The notes: a model not told the origin generated them from the sequence alone. 64,000 nucleotides of DNA from Maribacter algarum (ex Lu et al. 2025) (nom. illeg.) (GCA_947495915.1 CANMAW010000002.1:186001-250000), one strand, 5' to 3'; positions 17,474 through 26,688 are shown, counted from the first letter of the stretch. A program made the numbers and translations.

Positions 17474-18742
17474 ATGGGAATGACCATTACGGAAAAGATT
17501 ATGGCCCGCAGTAGCGGTAGAGAAAAAGTTGTGCCTGGAGAATTAGTATGGACAGATATTCATTCTGTTATGACTATGGATTTTTTAGGTAGACAATGCT
17601 TTGATAAATTCAGATCTTTAGGAAAAACAGAAGTATTTAACAAAGACAAAGTGATATGTGTGTCTGACCATCTTGTGCCGCCACCAAATCAGCGCTTTGC
17701 GAATATGTTAAACGAATGGCGAGAAGTTGTTAAGCAACATGATATTACCAATTTTTATGATTTAGGTAGACAAGGTATTGCCCACCAAATAATGGTTGAG
17801 AAAGGTCATGTTTTGCCAGGTACTATCAGTATAGGTACTGATTCTCATGCCAATACTTATGGTGCTGTTGGTGCTGTTGGTAATGCTATTGGGGTTACTG
17901 ATGCGGCAGTTGCCATGGCCACCGGAAAAGCGTGGTTTAGAATTCCTAAATCTGTTAAATTTAATATTACTGGTAAATGGCAGCCATGGGTAATGGCAAA
18001 AGATTTGAGTTTGCACATTATGGGTATGATGCATTGGAATGGTCATTTGCTCTATAAATCATTAGAGTTTACTGGCCCAGCAATAAGTAGTTTAAGTATG
18101 GCAGGTCGTATGACTTTATGTAATATGACGGTAGATTTGGGTGCTAAAAATGGAATTGTTGCCCCTGATGTAGTGACGGAAAGGTATCTAAGAAATCGAA
18201 CTAAAGATCAATGGGATTTTGTGACCAGCGATGTCGATGCTGAATATGATATGGTTTATGATATTGATATTTCTGATTTAGCACCAACAATTGCAATGCC
18301 AGGTAAATTAGATGATACGGTTACCGTTGACAAATTAATTGGCACAAAATTTAATAAGGCATTTGTAGGAACATGTACTAATGGTAGATTAGAAGATATT
18401 GCTACAATGGCCGAAATAATGAAAGATAAACAAGTTCATAGAGATGTAAATATGATATTAGTTCCGGCAAGTCAAACGGTATATCTTGAAGCTTTACAAG
18501 CTGGTCATTTAGAAACTTTGATTAAAGCTGGGGTAGCCATTGATACGCCTAGTTGTGCTTCCTGTGCAGGTTTGCATACCGGGGTTGCAGGCGACGGTGA
18601 TATTGTATTAAGTGCCGGAAATCGAAACATGACCGGTCGCATGGGCAGTCGAAATGCACAAGTGTTTTTGACTTCTCCATCTGTGGTGGCAGCTTCTTCA
18701 ATTACAGGAGAAATTACAGACCCAAGAACTTTCGATATTTAA
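17474..18742 (+). CDS. Aconitase-family hydro-lyase, large (LeuC/DmdA-like) subunit
   Basis: A 422-residue iron-sulfur hydro-lyase subunit. All three [4Fe-4S] cysteine ligands are visible: one in VGTCTNGRLED (about 295-305) and two in PSCASCAG (about 358-365). The substrate/cluster motif GTDSHANTYGA (about 121-131) is intact. The length matches the short IPM isomerase/homoaconitase/dimethylmaleate hydratase group. Its small subunit is encoded separately at 20110, with a flavin oxidase gene between. These enzymes add or move water across substituted maleate/malate-type acids. No leuA, leuB or other leucine genes are near, so a catabolic role such as hydration of an alkyl-maleate is inferred. 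An internal ATG two codons downstream is an equally possible start. Confidence 0.9.
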   Translation: MGMTITEKIMARSSGREKVVPGELVWTDIHSVMTMDFLGRQCFDKFRSLGKTEVFNKDKVICVSDHLVPPPNQRFANMLNEWREVVKQHDITNFYDLGRQGIAHQIMVEKGHVLPGTISIGTDSHANTYGAVGAVGNAIGVTDAAVAMATGKAWFRIPKSVKFNITGKWQPWVMAKDLSLHIMGMMHWNGHLLYKSLEFTGPAISSLSMAGRMTLCNMTVDLGAKNGIVAPDVVTERYLRNRTKDQWDFVTSDVDAEYDMVYDIDISDLAPTIAMPGKLDDTVTVDKLIGTKFNKAFVGTCTNGRLEDIATMAEIMKDKQVHRDVNMILVPASQTVYLEALQAGHLETLIKAGVAIDTPSCASCAGLHTGVAGDGDIVLSAGNRNMTGRMGSRNAQVFLTSPSVVAASSITGEITDPRTFDI

Positions 18743-18752
18743 AGCCTTTCAA

Positions 18753-20099
18753 ATGAATCGAAGAATCTTTATTCGAAATTCTGCTTTGGCAACTGCTGCA
18801 TGCGGATTATTGCCTATTTCATGCACGCCAGCTTCTGTTGATACGGAGTATTTAATTTTGGGTGGTGGTATTTCTGGTTTGTTTTTAGCAAACCTGTTAG
18901 AGAAAGCTGGTAAAGATTACATGCTACTAGAAGGTAGTGGTCGTTTAGGAGGTCGCATGTTCACAAGATCAGATATACATCGAGATGTTGGAGGAAGAGG
19001 AATTGGTGATAAATATGAAAATCTGCTTCCTTTGATTGAAGAAACTGGTGTTGAAATGATCGACATCACTGATTTTATGAATTCGCCAACGGCTATTTAT
19101 ATGAATGGTGAGATGAAGCACCCATGGCCTGATGATCAAGTGAAACCTTACATGCACCAGTTTATGGCGTTGGGTAAGTCTGATTATTTAACAGGCTTAG
19201 ATAAATGGTATCAAAACAGTGCTAAAGACGAACCGTATGCTAAGTTTTTAAAACGAAACGGACTAACTGATGAGCAAATTGCACTGGCAGATATTAGTGT
19301 AAATTACAATGATATTTACAAAACTTCGGCTTTAAACGCACATCATAGTAGAGCATTTGGTAAATACAACGGGTCAAAAAGAGCGCTAAATTTTAAAGGC
19401 GGTACAGTTAATTTTATCAATAAAGTAGCAGACACTTTAAAAAAACCGGTATTGCTTCACAAAATGGTAAACATTATAGATGACGCTGAAAAAAAGGTTA
19501 CCGTTGGTTGTAAGGATGGTTCAAGTTACACTGCAAAAAAGGTGATTTGTACATTACCTTTTACGACATTAAGAGAGGTTTCTTTGCGGGTAAATGTCAA
19601 TACCAATCAATCAAAGGCAATACAAAATTTAGCATATACCAATGTAACTCAAATTCATTTAGAACATACTGAAAAATACTGGGAAACTGACGGTATTCCT
19701 TTAGATATGTGGACAGATACCCCCATTGAGCGCGTAATGAATATGAGTTCATCACCTACTGAAAAACAAATTGCATGCTGGGTGAATGGAAAAGGAACAA
19801 CTTTTTTTGATGGCATGAGTGATTCAGAAATTGCAGATTATACGATTAAAAAAATAAACGAAATACGACCGGCATCTGTAGGTAAAATTAAATATCTAGG
19901 AACCCAAAATTGGGGACAATATGAATTTAATAAAGGAGCTTATGTTGAGTTTGCTCCTGGACAAGCTGAATGGTTTTCTGATATGATAAAACCAGCAGGA
20001 AATATTCATTTTGCAGGTGAACATACTGCTAAAAAAAATAGGGGAATGGAAGCTGCAGCTGAATCAGCTAATCGTGTTTATAAAGAATTAATAAGCTAA
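18753..20099 (+). CDS. Exported flavin amine oxidase-family protein (copy 1)
   Basis: A 448-residue FAD enzyme of the monoamine oxidase/phytoene desaturase superfamily. The N terminus has a twin-arginine-like NRRIFIRNS followed by a hydrophobic stretch and lipobox PISC, so it is probably a Tat-exported lipoprotein. The FAD-binding motif LILGGGISGLFLANLLEK (about 34-51) is followed by LEGSGRLGGRM. The C-terminal FAD signature FAGEHTAKKNRGMEAAAES is present. The substrate is unknown. Family chemistry is two-electron oxidation of C-N or C-C bonds. It lies between the two hydro-lyase subunit genes with 10-bp gaps, so it is co-transcribed with them. Confidence 0.9.
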   Translation: MNRRIFIRNSALATAACGLLPISCTPASVDTEYLILGGGISGLFLANLLEKAGKDYMLLEGSGRLGGRMFTRSDIHRDVGGRGIGDKYENLLPLIEETGVEMIDITDFMNSPTAIYMNGEMKHPWPDDQVKPYMHQFMALGKSDYLTGLDKWYQNSAKDEPYAKFLKRNGLTDEQIALADISVNYNDIYKTSALNAHHSRAFGKYNGSKRALNFKGGTVNFINKVADTLKKPVLLHKMVNIIDDAEKKVTVGCKDGSSYTAKKVICTLPFTTLREVSLRVNVNTNQSKAIQNLAYTNVTQIHLEHTEKYWETDGIPLDMWTDTPIERVMNMSSSPTEKQIACWVNGKGTTFFDGMSDSEIADYTIKKINEIRPASVGKIKYLGTQNWGQYEFNKGAYVEFAPGQAEWFSDMIKPAGNIHFAGEHTAKKNRGMEAAAESANRVYKELIS

Positions 20100-20109
20100 A
20101 TAATATACA

Positions 20110-20637
20110 ATGATAAAAGGAACATGTTGGGTAGCAGATGACTATGTAATGGCATATGATATTATAACTTCAGAGCATTGGACTTCGGCCATTGATCCTG
20201 ATGAAAATAGTAAAATTGTAATGTCAGGGGTGAAAGAAGAGTTTAAAAACGAAGGTGCCTTCAAAGCAAAGGGCTTTACCTTTATTGTAGCCAATCATAA
20301 TTTTGCAGGGGGCGGAAAGTCAATTGAACATGTTATAACGGGTTTAATGGGCGCTGGTATTAAAGCAGTATTTGCAACAAGTTTCGCTCGTTTGCAATTT
20401 CGTAATGCGATTAATTATGGTTTACCCTTTATAACGTCTGATGATGATATGCATTTAGGATGTAAAACAGGAGACGAATTAGAGTATGATGCCGATCAAG
20501 GTATAATCAGAAATATTACACAGGGTACCACGTTTACTTCAGTACCCGTAGCTCCGTTTGTTTCTCAGGTAGCAGCATCTGGAGGGTTAATGAACTTTGT
20601 TCGTGAAAAAATTGCAAAAGGAGAACCTATAGAATAA
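20110..20637 (+). CDS. Aconitase-family hydro-lyase, small (LeuD/DmdB-like) subunit
   Basis: A 175-residue swivelling domain of a hydro-lyase, partner of the gene at 17474. The region FIVANHNFAGGGKSIEHV (about 57-74) corresponds to the LeuD motif GENFGCGSSREHA, but the substrate-contacting Arg is replaced (KSIEH instead of SSREH) and the Cys is missing. The following GIKAVFATSFARLQFRNAINYGLP (split here for reference: GIKAVFATSF, ARLQFRNAIN, YGLP) is typical. The altered loop suggests a substrate other than isopropylmalate. It ends 293 bp before the aldolase gene, which has its own operator. Confidence 0.87.
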   Translation: MIKGTCWVADDYVMAYDIITSEHWTSAIDPDENSKIVMSGVKEEFKNEGAFKAKGFTFIVANHNFAGGGKSIEHVITGLMGAGIKAVFATSFARLQFRNAINYGLPFITSDDDMHLGCKTGDELEYDADQGIIRNITQGTTFTSVPVAPFVSQVAASGGLMNFVREKIAKGEPIE

Positions 20638-20763
20638 CCCTGTTTAATTTTTGTTGCAATGGCTATAGGTTATAGGGTATATCATTTAGTGGTAGTAAAA
20701 CCTTATCTTAACCAGTGTTTCTTCAAGAACTCAAGAGTTTTATTGAATTTTGTCTAAAAATTA

Positions 20764-20800
20764 TTGATTAACTATGTTAATAGTTAATTATATTAACTAT
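20764..20800 (+). promoter_or_regulatory. Island operator, double site, copy 5 (aldolase operon)
   Basis: Two RTTAAYWWWRTTAAY units separated by one base. The left unit is almost a perfect palindrome (GATTAACTATGTTAAT). Six bases downstream lies TACATTGT (20807-20814), a -7-like box, giving a leader of about 110 bp before the start at 20931. Confidence 0.72.
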
Positions 20801-20930
20801 TTTTAGTACATTGTTCCGACGGATGAGATTTTAACCAATTTTGAATTCTAATTAATCATATGGTAGCGCTATTGAATTCTTCCGTTTAAAGATTTGAACA
20901 ATACAGATCTACCATTAGTAACGTATTAGT

Positions 20931-21692
20931 ATGAGAGAAAATCAACTAAAGAAAAGAATAAGTGAAGGTAAGGCTGGCTTAGGAGTTATTTCTCCTACCA
21001 TTGACCCAACTATTTGTGAGTATATAGGACTGTTGGGTATGGATTTCTATATGATTGATGGCGAGCACGGCGCAATCACAGCCTCTAATATCACAAATAT
21101 GGTTCGCGCTTGTGAATTGCGAAACACGACACCTTTGGCTAGAATAAGAAGTGTAGACGTCAAATTAATTTTGCAATATATGGATGCTGGCATAATGGGC
21201 GTCATGATGCCGACCATTGATAATGTAGAAGATGTAAAAACACTGGTTGAGGCTATAAAATATCCTCCGATGGGAAAAAGAGGTTTAGGTCCAGTTAGAG
21301 CTGCTGATTATATGCAGGGCCCTATGAGTCAATCTGAATATGTGACTTTTGCTAACGAACAAACTTTAGTACTTCCTCAAATAGAAACGATGGAGTGTGT
21401 TAAAAACCTACCTGAACTTTGTAAGATTGAAGGTGTTGATGGCTTTATTATTGGCCCAAGAGATCTAGCCATGTCGATGGGATACTATGATGGGCCTGCA
21501 CATGATGAGGTGAAGAAAGTTCTCGATGAAATTTTTACGACAATTTTAGATTCAGGTAAATGGTTTGGTACTGTAGCGGGTAATGCTGCTGGTGCAGAAG
21601 CACTTATCGAAAAAGGAGCTTCATTGGTAATGAACTCTGTTCAAGGATTAATTAAAACCTCAGGAAACGCTTTTCTTGAGGCCAGAAAATAA
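20931..21692 (+). CDS. HpcH/HpaI-family class II aldolase
   Basis: A 253-residue metal-dependent aldolase. MIDGEHG (about 41-47) carries the catalytic His. ARIRSVD provides the Arg that holds the pyruvate enolate, and the metal ligands fall in PQIETME (about 150) and GPRDLAMSMG (about 178). Family members split 4-hydroxy-2-oxoacids or related branched malates into pyruvate (or another 2-oxoacid) plus an aldehyde or acid. Next to the hydro-lyase pair it is a natural candidate for cleaving a dialkyl-malate or hydroxy-oxoacid. The product 2-oxoacid would go to the aceE complex. First gene of a run through 22924 and possibly 26563. Confidence 0.9.
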   Translation: MRENQLKKRISEGKAGLGVISPTIDPTICEYIGLLGMDFYMIDGEHGAITASNITNMVRACELRNTTPLARIRSVDVKLILQYMDAGIMGVMMPTIDNVEDVKTLVEAIKYPPMGKRGLGPVRAADYMQGPMSQSEYVTFANEQTLVLPQIETMECVKNLPELCKIEGVDGFIIGPRDLAMSMGYYDGPAHDEVKKVLDEIFTTILDSGKWFGTVAGNAAGAEALIEKGASLVMNSVQGLIKTSGNAFLEARK

Positions 21693-21759
21693 ACTCAATC
21701 TTTTTCTGTCGCATTGTTACGAATGCCAAGTAATTCAGAAAAACTAAAATAATGAAACT

Positions 21760-22071
21760 ATGTCAGCATTGATTGTATTATTCAATTTAAAAGATGCTTC
21801 TTCGAAAGCTACTTATGAAGAATGGGCAAAAACTATTGATGTGCCCACTGCTTCTAAAATGAGTTGTGTTGATGATTTTAAAGTCTATCGTTTGAGCACT
21901 GTAATGGGTAGTGATGCTCCAGCTCCATACCAATACTGTGAAGTTTTACAAATAAATGATATGTCGAAATTAGGAGAAGAAGCTGGTTCAGATGCCATGA
22001 AGAAGGTAGCGGCGCAGTTTCAGACGTTCGCAGATAACCCAACCTTTATTATTTCTGAACAAATTGCATAA
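21760..22071 (+). CDS. Small HapK/REDY-like dimeric alpha-beta-barrel protein
   Basis: A 103-residue protein with a ferredoxin-like alpha-beta pattern. VDDFKVYRLSTVMG (about 36-49), followed by PYQYCEVLQINDMSKLGEE (about 54-72), resembles the HapK family, first named from a prodigiosin-type (tripyrrole) gene cluster of Hahella, and other small antibiotic-monooxygenase-like barrels. It could be a monooxygenase, isomerase or binding protein. Function is not established. It lies between the aldolase and the SDR and ends 19 bp before the latter. Confidence 0.5.
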   Translation: MSALIVLFNLKDASSKATYEEWAKTIDVPTASKMSCVDDFKVYRLSTVMGSDAPAPYQYCEVLQINDMSKLGEEAGSDAMKKVAAQFQTFADNPTFIISEQIA

Positions 22072-22090
22072 TTTTTAATTGAAACTTAAT

Positions 22091-22924
22091 ATGTATAATT
22101 TAAAAGGAAAGACTGCTATTGTAACTGGTTCTGGTAGAATTGATGGAATTGGTGAGGCCATAGTTTTAAAACTTGCAGCGCTTGGTTGTAATGTGGTGGT
22201 AACTGATATAGGGGTTTCAAAAGGTGACAATTTTACCGAAGAGCATATTGGTACAACGTCTGATATGGAGACTATCGTAAAAAAAGCAAAAAATAAAGGT
22301 GTTAGTGCGATGGCAATTGTCTGTGATATTCGGTTTGAAGAACAGGTTTCAAATCTTATCAAAACTGCAAAAAATAATTTTGGGAGTATTGATATTATGG
22401 TCAATAATGCTGGGGTAGGGTATATTATGGAGCCGTTTACAGAATTTAAAGAAGAAAGCTGGGATGCTGTTCTAGACGTGAATTTAAAAGGCGCTTTTTT
22501 ATGCTCAAAGCATGCCGCAATACATATGATAGATCAAGGTAAAGGTGGAGCCATTATTAATATAGCAAGTCAAGCAGCAAAATCGGGTTTTCCTTATGCT
22601 GCAGCCTATACTGCTTCTAAACACGGAATGATTGGTTTAACTCGGTCAAATGCTGTTGAACTCGGAGCGCATAAAATTAGAGTAAATGCTGTTTGTCCAA
22701 ATCATATTACTACAGGTCTTGGTCATTGGCAGAATAAGTTTTTTAGTGATAAACAAGGCATCGATTATGACGATTATTTACAAGCTATTGTTGATAAAAA
22801 CCCCTTGAAAAGAACTGGTTTGGTTGAAGATATAGCCAAAGCGGTAGCTTTTTTGGCATCTGACCAATCTGATTACATTACTGGTGAAGCTATGAATGTT
22901 TCAGGAGGTGAAGAGTATCACTAA
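22091..22924 (+). CDS. Short-chain dehydrogenase/reductase
   Basis: A 277-residue classical SDR. The cofactor loop TGSGRIDGIGEAI (about 11-23) is followed by NNAG (in VNNAGVG), the catalytic Ser in INIASQ, and the YTASKHG catalytic Tyr/Lys (about 175-182). The C terminus ends with the family motif YITGEAMNVSGGEEYH. An in-frame TTG at 22079 exists, but the ATG at 22091 gives the standard SDR start, two residues before the first beta-strand. It oxidises or reduces a hydroxyl/carbonyl with NAD(P). The substrate is unknown. A 136-bp gap separates it from hyuA. Confidence 0.9.
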   Translation: MYNLKGKTAIVTGSGRIDGIGEAIVLKLAALGCNVVVTDIGVSKGDNFTEEHIGTTSDMETIVKKAKNKGVSAMAIVCDIRFEEQVSNLIKTAKNNFGSIDIMVNNAGVGYIMEPFTEFKEESWDAVLDVNLKGAFLCSKHAAIHMIDQGKGGAIINIASQAAKSGFPYAAAYTASKHGMIGLTRSNAVELGAHKIRVNAVCPNHITTGLGHWQNKFFSDKQGIDYDDYLQAIVDKNPLKRTGLVEDIAKAVAFLASDQSDYITGEAMNVSGGEEYH

Positions 22925-23060
22925 GCAGTAAAAGTATTTTAAAATTATAAGCAATTAATTAACACAGATGCAATTTCAAAATTATAATTCTGTCGGTTTT
23001 TATTCAAAAGCCTAATTAGAATTGACATTTGAGATTTAATTTGGAATTTCAATTTTATTC

Positions 23061-25133
23061 ATGAAACTAGGTATAGACATAGGAGGAACTTTTACTGATT
23101 TTGTACTGTTCGATGATGATAGTAATCAGTTATATTTTGCAAAAACTTTAACTACTTATCCTGATCCAACTAAAGGTATATTTAATGGAATTAAAGAACT
23201 TGAAGATAAGTTTGGCTTCCCGGTTAAGAATTTAGATGGAATCGTTCATGGTACCACTTTAGTAACCAATGCGGTTATTGAAAGAAAAGGAGCGAAAACG
23301 GCATTAATTACCACAAAGGGTTTTGAAGATGTACTAGAAATAGGTCGTGAAATGCGCTATGATATTTATGATATTTTCCTGACTATGCCAAAGCCATTGA
23401 TACCTAGAAATTTAAGAATGGGTATTTCTGAAAGAGTAGATATACAAGGTAATGTGGTGACTGCTTTAGACCAGAATGCCATGCAAACGTTAGCAGATAC
23501 CTTAACGCAAAATGGAATTGAGGCAGTTGGTGTTTGTTTATTGAATTCATTCGCAAATACAAAGCATGAAGAAGCGATTGGTAATTTTTTATCTCAAAAT
23601 TTACCTGAGGTATACTTTAGTTTATCTTCTGAAATTATGCCTGAAATTAGAGAATATGAACGAAGTTCAGCAACGGCAATGAACGCCTATGTGCAGCCAA
23701 TTACAGATAAATATCTTAAAGATTTTGAAACGCAGTTAGGTGCAGCAGGTTTTAAAGGCAGTATTAATATTATGATTTCTAGCGGAAGATTAACCACAAT
23801 TGATGGGGCGCGTAAATCACCCATTCATCTGTTAGAGTCTGGGCCAGCTGGCGGTGCGATGGCTGGTGTTTTCTATGGAAAGCATTTGAAAGAAGAAAAC
23901 CTTCTATGCTTTGACATGGGAGGAACCACCGCAAAAGCGTGTATTATTTATGAAGGAAAACCAGAAATTACGAATCATTTTGAAGCAGGTAGAGTAAAGC
24001 GTTTTAAAAAAGGAAGCGGTTTGCCGGTGCGAATTCCCGTAATCGATTTGATTGAAATTGGTGCTGGTGGTGGTAGTATTGCACGTGTAAATAATATTGG
24101 CTTATTAACCGTGGGGCCTGATAGTGCTTCTTCGACTCCTGGTCCGGCTTGTTATAATTTGGGTGGTGAAGATCCAACAGTAACCGATGCAGATTTAGTG
24201 TTAGGTTATTTAAATGCAGACTACTTTTTAGGCGGTGAAATGAAATTAAGCGTAGAAGCGGCGCGAAAAGCAATTGAAAATAAATTGGCGAAACCAATGG
24301 GTATTACCATTGAAGAAGCAGCTATGGGTGTTCATAGAATTGTTAATGAAAATATGGCCAATGCAGCAAGAGTTCATGTGCTAGAAAAAGGAATGGATCC
24401 GAGGCATTTTAATATGGTCGGTTTCGGTGGTGCAGGTCCGGTTCATTCTTTTGGTGTAGCACGTTTATTAAATACGAAACGTCTCATTATTCCTGTTGGT
24501 GCTGGTGTTACTTCTGCTATTGGCTTCTTAGTATCTCCTGTTGCTAGCGAGAAGATACATAGTCATATCTCAGAATTAAAAACACTTGATTGGGCAGAAG
24601 TAAATCGCTTTTTAGCGGCTATGGAAGCTGATGGATTCGAATTCTTAGATAAATCAGGAATTGATAAAAGAGATGCTAGTATTCAGCGTGTTGTTGAAAT
24701 GCGTTACCATGGCCAGGGTCATGAAATTACTATAAATTTACCCAATGGAGAATTAAGTGAAAACGATGTGGCTGAGATTCAAAAACGCTTTATTAAAGAA
24801 TATGAGTTTCGGTATAATCGATCTATCGAAGGTATGCTGATGGAAATGGTTACATGGCGTGTAGTGGTAGAAGGGCCAACTCCAGAAATGAAAGTGAAAC
24901 AATTTTCAACAAAAGCTAGTGAACAAGAATCGTATAAAGGCACGAGAAAAGTGTATTTTGAACAAACAGGGTATATTGATTGTCCGGTTTACAATAGATA
25001 CGGTTTAAAGGCCAATGAAAAATTTGATGGACCTGCAATTATTGAAGAGACTGAAAGCACGACAGTAATTGGTGTAAATACAACCATTCAAGTCGATAAT
25101 AATAAAAATATACTGATCGATTTACACCAATAA
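23061..25133 (+). CDS. hyuA: Hydantoinase A/5-oxoprolinase-family protein
   Basis: A 690-residue ATP-dependent subunit with an actin-like ATPase fold. LGIDIGGTFTDFVLFDD (about 3-19) and HGTTLVTNAVIERKGAKT (about 64-81) are the phosphate-binding signatures. GPAGGAMAG (about 261-269) and LCFDMGGTTAKA (about 283-294) complete the nucleotide site. With the B subunit (26694) it forms enzymes that use ATP to open cyclic amides (5-oxoproline, N-methylhydantoin) or, in relatives, to carboxylate ketones. Here, lactam-ring opening of a pyrrolinone or related heterocycle is the favoured inference. The A and B genes are separated by an FAD oxidoreductase gene, which is unusual for this pair. Confidence 0.93.
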   Translation: MKLGIDIGGTFTDFVLFDDDSNQLYFAKTLTTYPDPTKGIFNGIKELEDKFGFPVKNLDGIVHGTTLVTNAVIERKGAKTALITTKGFEDVLEIGREMRYDIYDIFLTMPKPLIPRNLRMGISERVDIQGNVVTALDQNAMQTLADTLTQNGIEAVGVCLLNSFANTKHEEAIGNFLSQNLPEVYFSLSSEIMPEIREYERSSATAMNAYVQPITDKYLKDFETQLGAAGFKGSINIMISSGRLTTIDGARKSPIHLLESGPAGGAMAGVFYGKHLKEENLLCFDMGGTTAKACIIYEGKPEITNHFEAGRVKRFKKGSGLPVRIPVIDLIEIGAGGGSIARVNNIGLLTVGPDSASSTPGPACYNLGGEDPTVTDADLVLGYLNADYFLGGEMKLSVEAARKAIENKLAKPMGITIEEAAMGVHRIVNENMANAARVHVLEKGMDPRHFNMVGFGGAGPVHSFGVARLLNTKRLIIPVGAGVTSAIGFLVSPVASEKIHSHISELKTLDWAEVNRFLAAMEADGFEFLDKSGIDKRDASIQRVVEMRYHGQGHEITINLPNGELSENDVAEIQKRFIKEYEFRYNRSIEGMLMEMVTWRVVVEGPTPEMKVKQFSTKASEQESYKGTRKVYFEQTGYIDCPVYNRYGLKANEKFDGPAIIEETESTTVIGVNTTIQVDNNKNILIDLHQ

Positions 25134-25135
25134 AA

Positions 25136-26563
25136 ATGATATACGACATTCTAATTGTAGGAGCAGGTACTGCGGGAATGAGTTGCGCTATTGCTGCAGC
25201 TGAGCGTGGACTAAAAGTTGGTGTGGTAGAAAAGTCAGATAAGGTCGGCGGCGCCATGCATTGGTCAGGTGGCCATATGAGTGCTGGTGGTACACACCTT
25301 CAAAAAGAAAAGGGAATTGAAGATTCCGTTGAAAAACATTTGGCCGATATCTTAAGAATAAACAATAGATCAGGAGATACAGATCTTATAGAGTTAGCGG
25401 TTAATGAAGCACCAAAAACAATTCAATGGCTTGATGATATTGGAATGGAATGGGCACCAGAATGTCCGAGGATAATTTATGGTCATGTTGCTTATGATAC
25501 AGCGCGTACCGTTTATGGCCCTGAAAAAGCTATAAGTATTTATAAAGTATTGCTTCCTGAGTGGCAGAACCATGTAGCTTCAGGTGCTATAGATTGTTTT
25601 TTTGAGCACACCTTCATTGGTTTGGGTAAATCACATGATCGTTTTGATAAGGTACAGTGTACAACCGTAAACGGGCCAGTAATTCATGAAGGTAAAAATA
25701 TAGTGATTACTTCGGGTGGTTATGGTAGTAACCCTGCTTATTTTCAACAAAAACATCCTGGTATTCCTTTGGTAAGTTCTTGTTATCCGACTGCCACAGC
25801 AGATGGTCATATTGTTTTAGAAAAACAAGGTGGACAATTTCGCTTTGGTGAATTTCATTTGCCTAGCTTGGGTGGAATGGAAGAAGAGGAGGGTAGTGGT
25901 CGTGTTGATTTCAACAAAGCATGGGCAATGGTTTTAACTTCTGTATATCGACAGCCTCGTGATATTTACGTGAATGCAAATGGCCTTCGTTTTATAAAAG
26001 AAGATGAGGTAAGCCCTGAAACACGTGAATTGACAACTATGAAACAACCCGATTGGTGTTTTTGGGTGATTTTTGATGAAGCATCTTTAAATGCAAAAGA
26101 TGAAAATGGTAATCATAATCCAATTATAATTGGTCGTTCTGTTGAAGAAATAAAAGCAGAAGCAGCAAAAGAGAATGCTTTATGCATGGCAGATTCAATT
26201 GAAGAATTGGCTAAAAAAACGGGCCTTCCTACCGCAAATCTGTTAGAAACAATTAAAGGTTATAACCGTATGGTCGACACAAAGGTCGATGTAGATTTTG
26301 GTCGTAAACATTTAGAAGATCCTATTAAAACAGCTCCATTTTATGCGTTAAAAGTTCATGCTTCAGTTTTAGTAACATTTGGAGGCATTAAAGTCAATAA
26401 GAAATTACAAGTTTTGAATAGCAACAAAGAACCTATGCTTGGAATTTATGCCGCTGGTGAGGTACTTGGTCTTGGTGCTACAAGTGGAAGTTCATTTTGT
26501 AGCGGAATGGCAATTACACCTGCCTTATCATTTGGTAGAATTTTAGGTAGAACATTATCATAA
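25136..26563 (+). CDS. FAD-dependent oxidoreductase, fumarate reductase/ketosteroid dehydrogenase type
   Basis: A 475-residue cytoplasmic flavoprotein starting two bases after hyuA. The FAD motif ILIVGAGTAGMSCAIAAAERG (split: ILIVGAGTAG, MSCAIAAAERG; about 5-25) is followed by VVEKSDKVGGAMHWSGG. The C-terminal block AAGEVLGLGATSGSSFCSGMA holds the second FAD contact. The FAD_binding_2 family reduces or dehydrogenates C-C bonds next to carbonyls. Its position between hyuA and hyuB suggests it prepares or finishes the substrate of the ring-opening enzyme, for example by reducing or introducing a ring double bond. The electron partner is unknown. Confidence 0.88.
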   Translation: MIYDILIVGAGTAGMSCAIAAAERGLKVGVVEKSDKVGGAMHWSGGHMSAGGTHLQKEKGIEDSVEKHLADILRINNRSGDTDLIELAVNEAPKTIQWLDDIGMEWAPECPRIIYGHVAYDTARTVYGPEKAISIYKVLLPEWQNHVASGAIDCFFEHTFIGLGKSHDRFDKVQCTTVNGPVIHEGKNIVITSGGYGSNPAYFQQKHPGIPLVSSCYPTATADGHIVLEKQGGQFRFGEFHLPSLGGMEEEEGSGRVDFNKAWAMVLTSVYRQPRDIYVNANGLRFIKEDEVSPETRELTTMKQPDWCFWVIFDEASLNAKDENGNHNPIIIGRSVEEIKAEAAKENALCMADSIEELAKKTGLPTANLLETIKGYNRMVDTKVDVDFGRKHLEDPIKTAPFYALKVHASVLVTFGGIKVNKKLQVLNSNKEPMLGIYAAGEVLGLGATSGSSFCSGMAITPALSFGRILGRTLS

Positions 26564-26659
26564 AAAATAGCAACTAATTTTTATGTAATTGAATGTAATA
26601 AGGAATATTTGAAAGGTTAAAAAGTTCATATTATTCTATAGAAAATTCATTTAAACATA

Positions 26660-26688
26660 AAAATTAGTTAACTTAGTTAACTAATTTT
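26660..26688 (+). promoter_or_regulatory. Island operator, compact 29-bp perfect palindrome, copy 6 (hyuB)
   Basis: A perfect palindrome with 13-bp arms (AAAATTAGTTAAC and its complement) around TTA. This is a single RTTAAYWWWRTTAAY unit with extended flanks. It ends only five bases before the hyuB start codon at 26694, so bound protein would cover the ribosome-binding region or the transcript would be nearly leaderless. No good -7 box is visible between it and the ATG. Confidence 0.75.

Noticed and set aside
17474-20637. Leucine biosynthesis isopropylmalate isomerase (leuC/leuD)
   Set aside because: The two subunits are split by a flavin oxidase gene, there is no leuA or leuB, the small-subunit substrate loop is altered, and the island operator controls the run.
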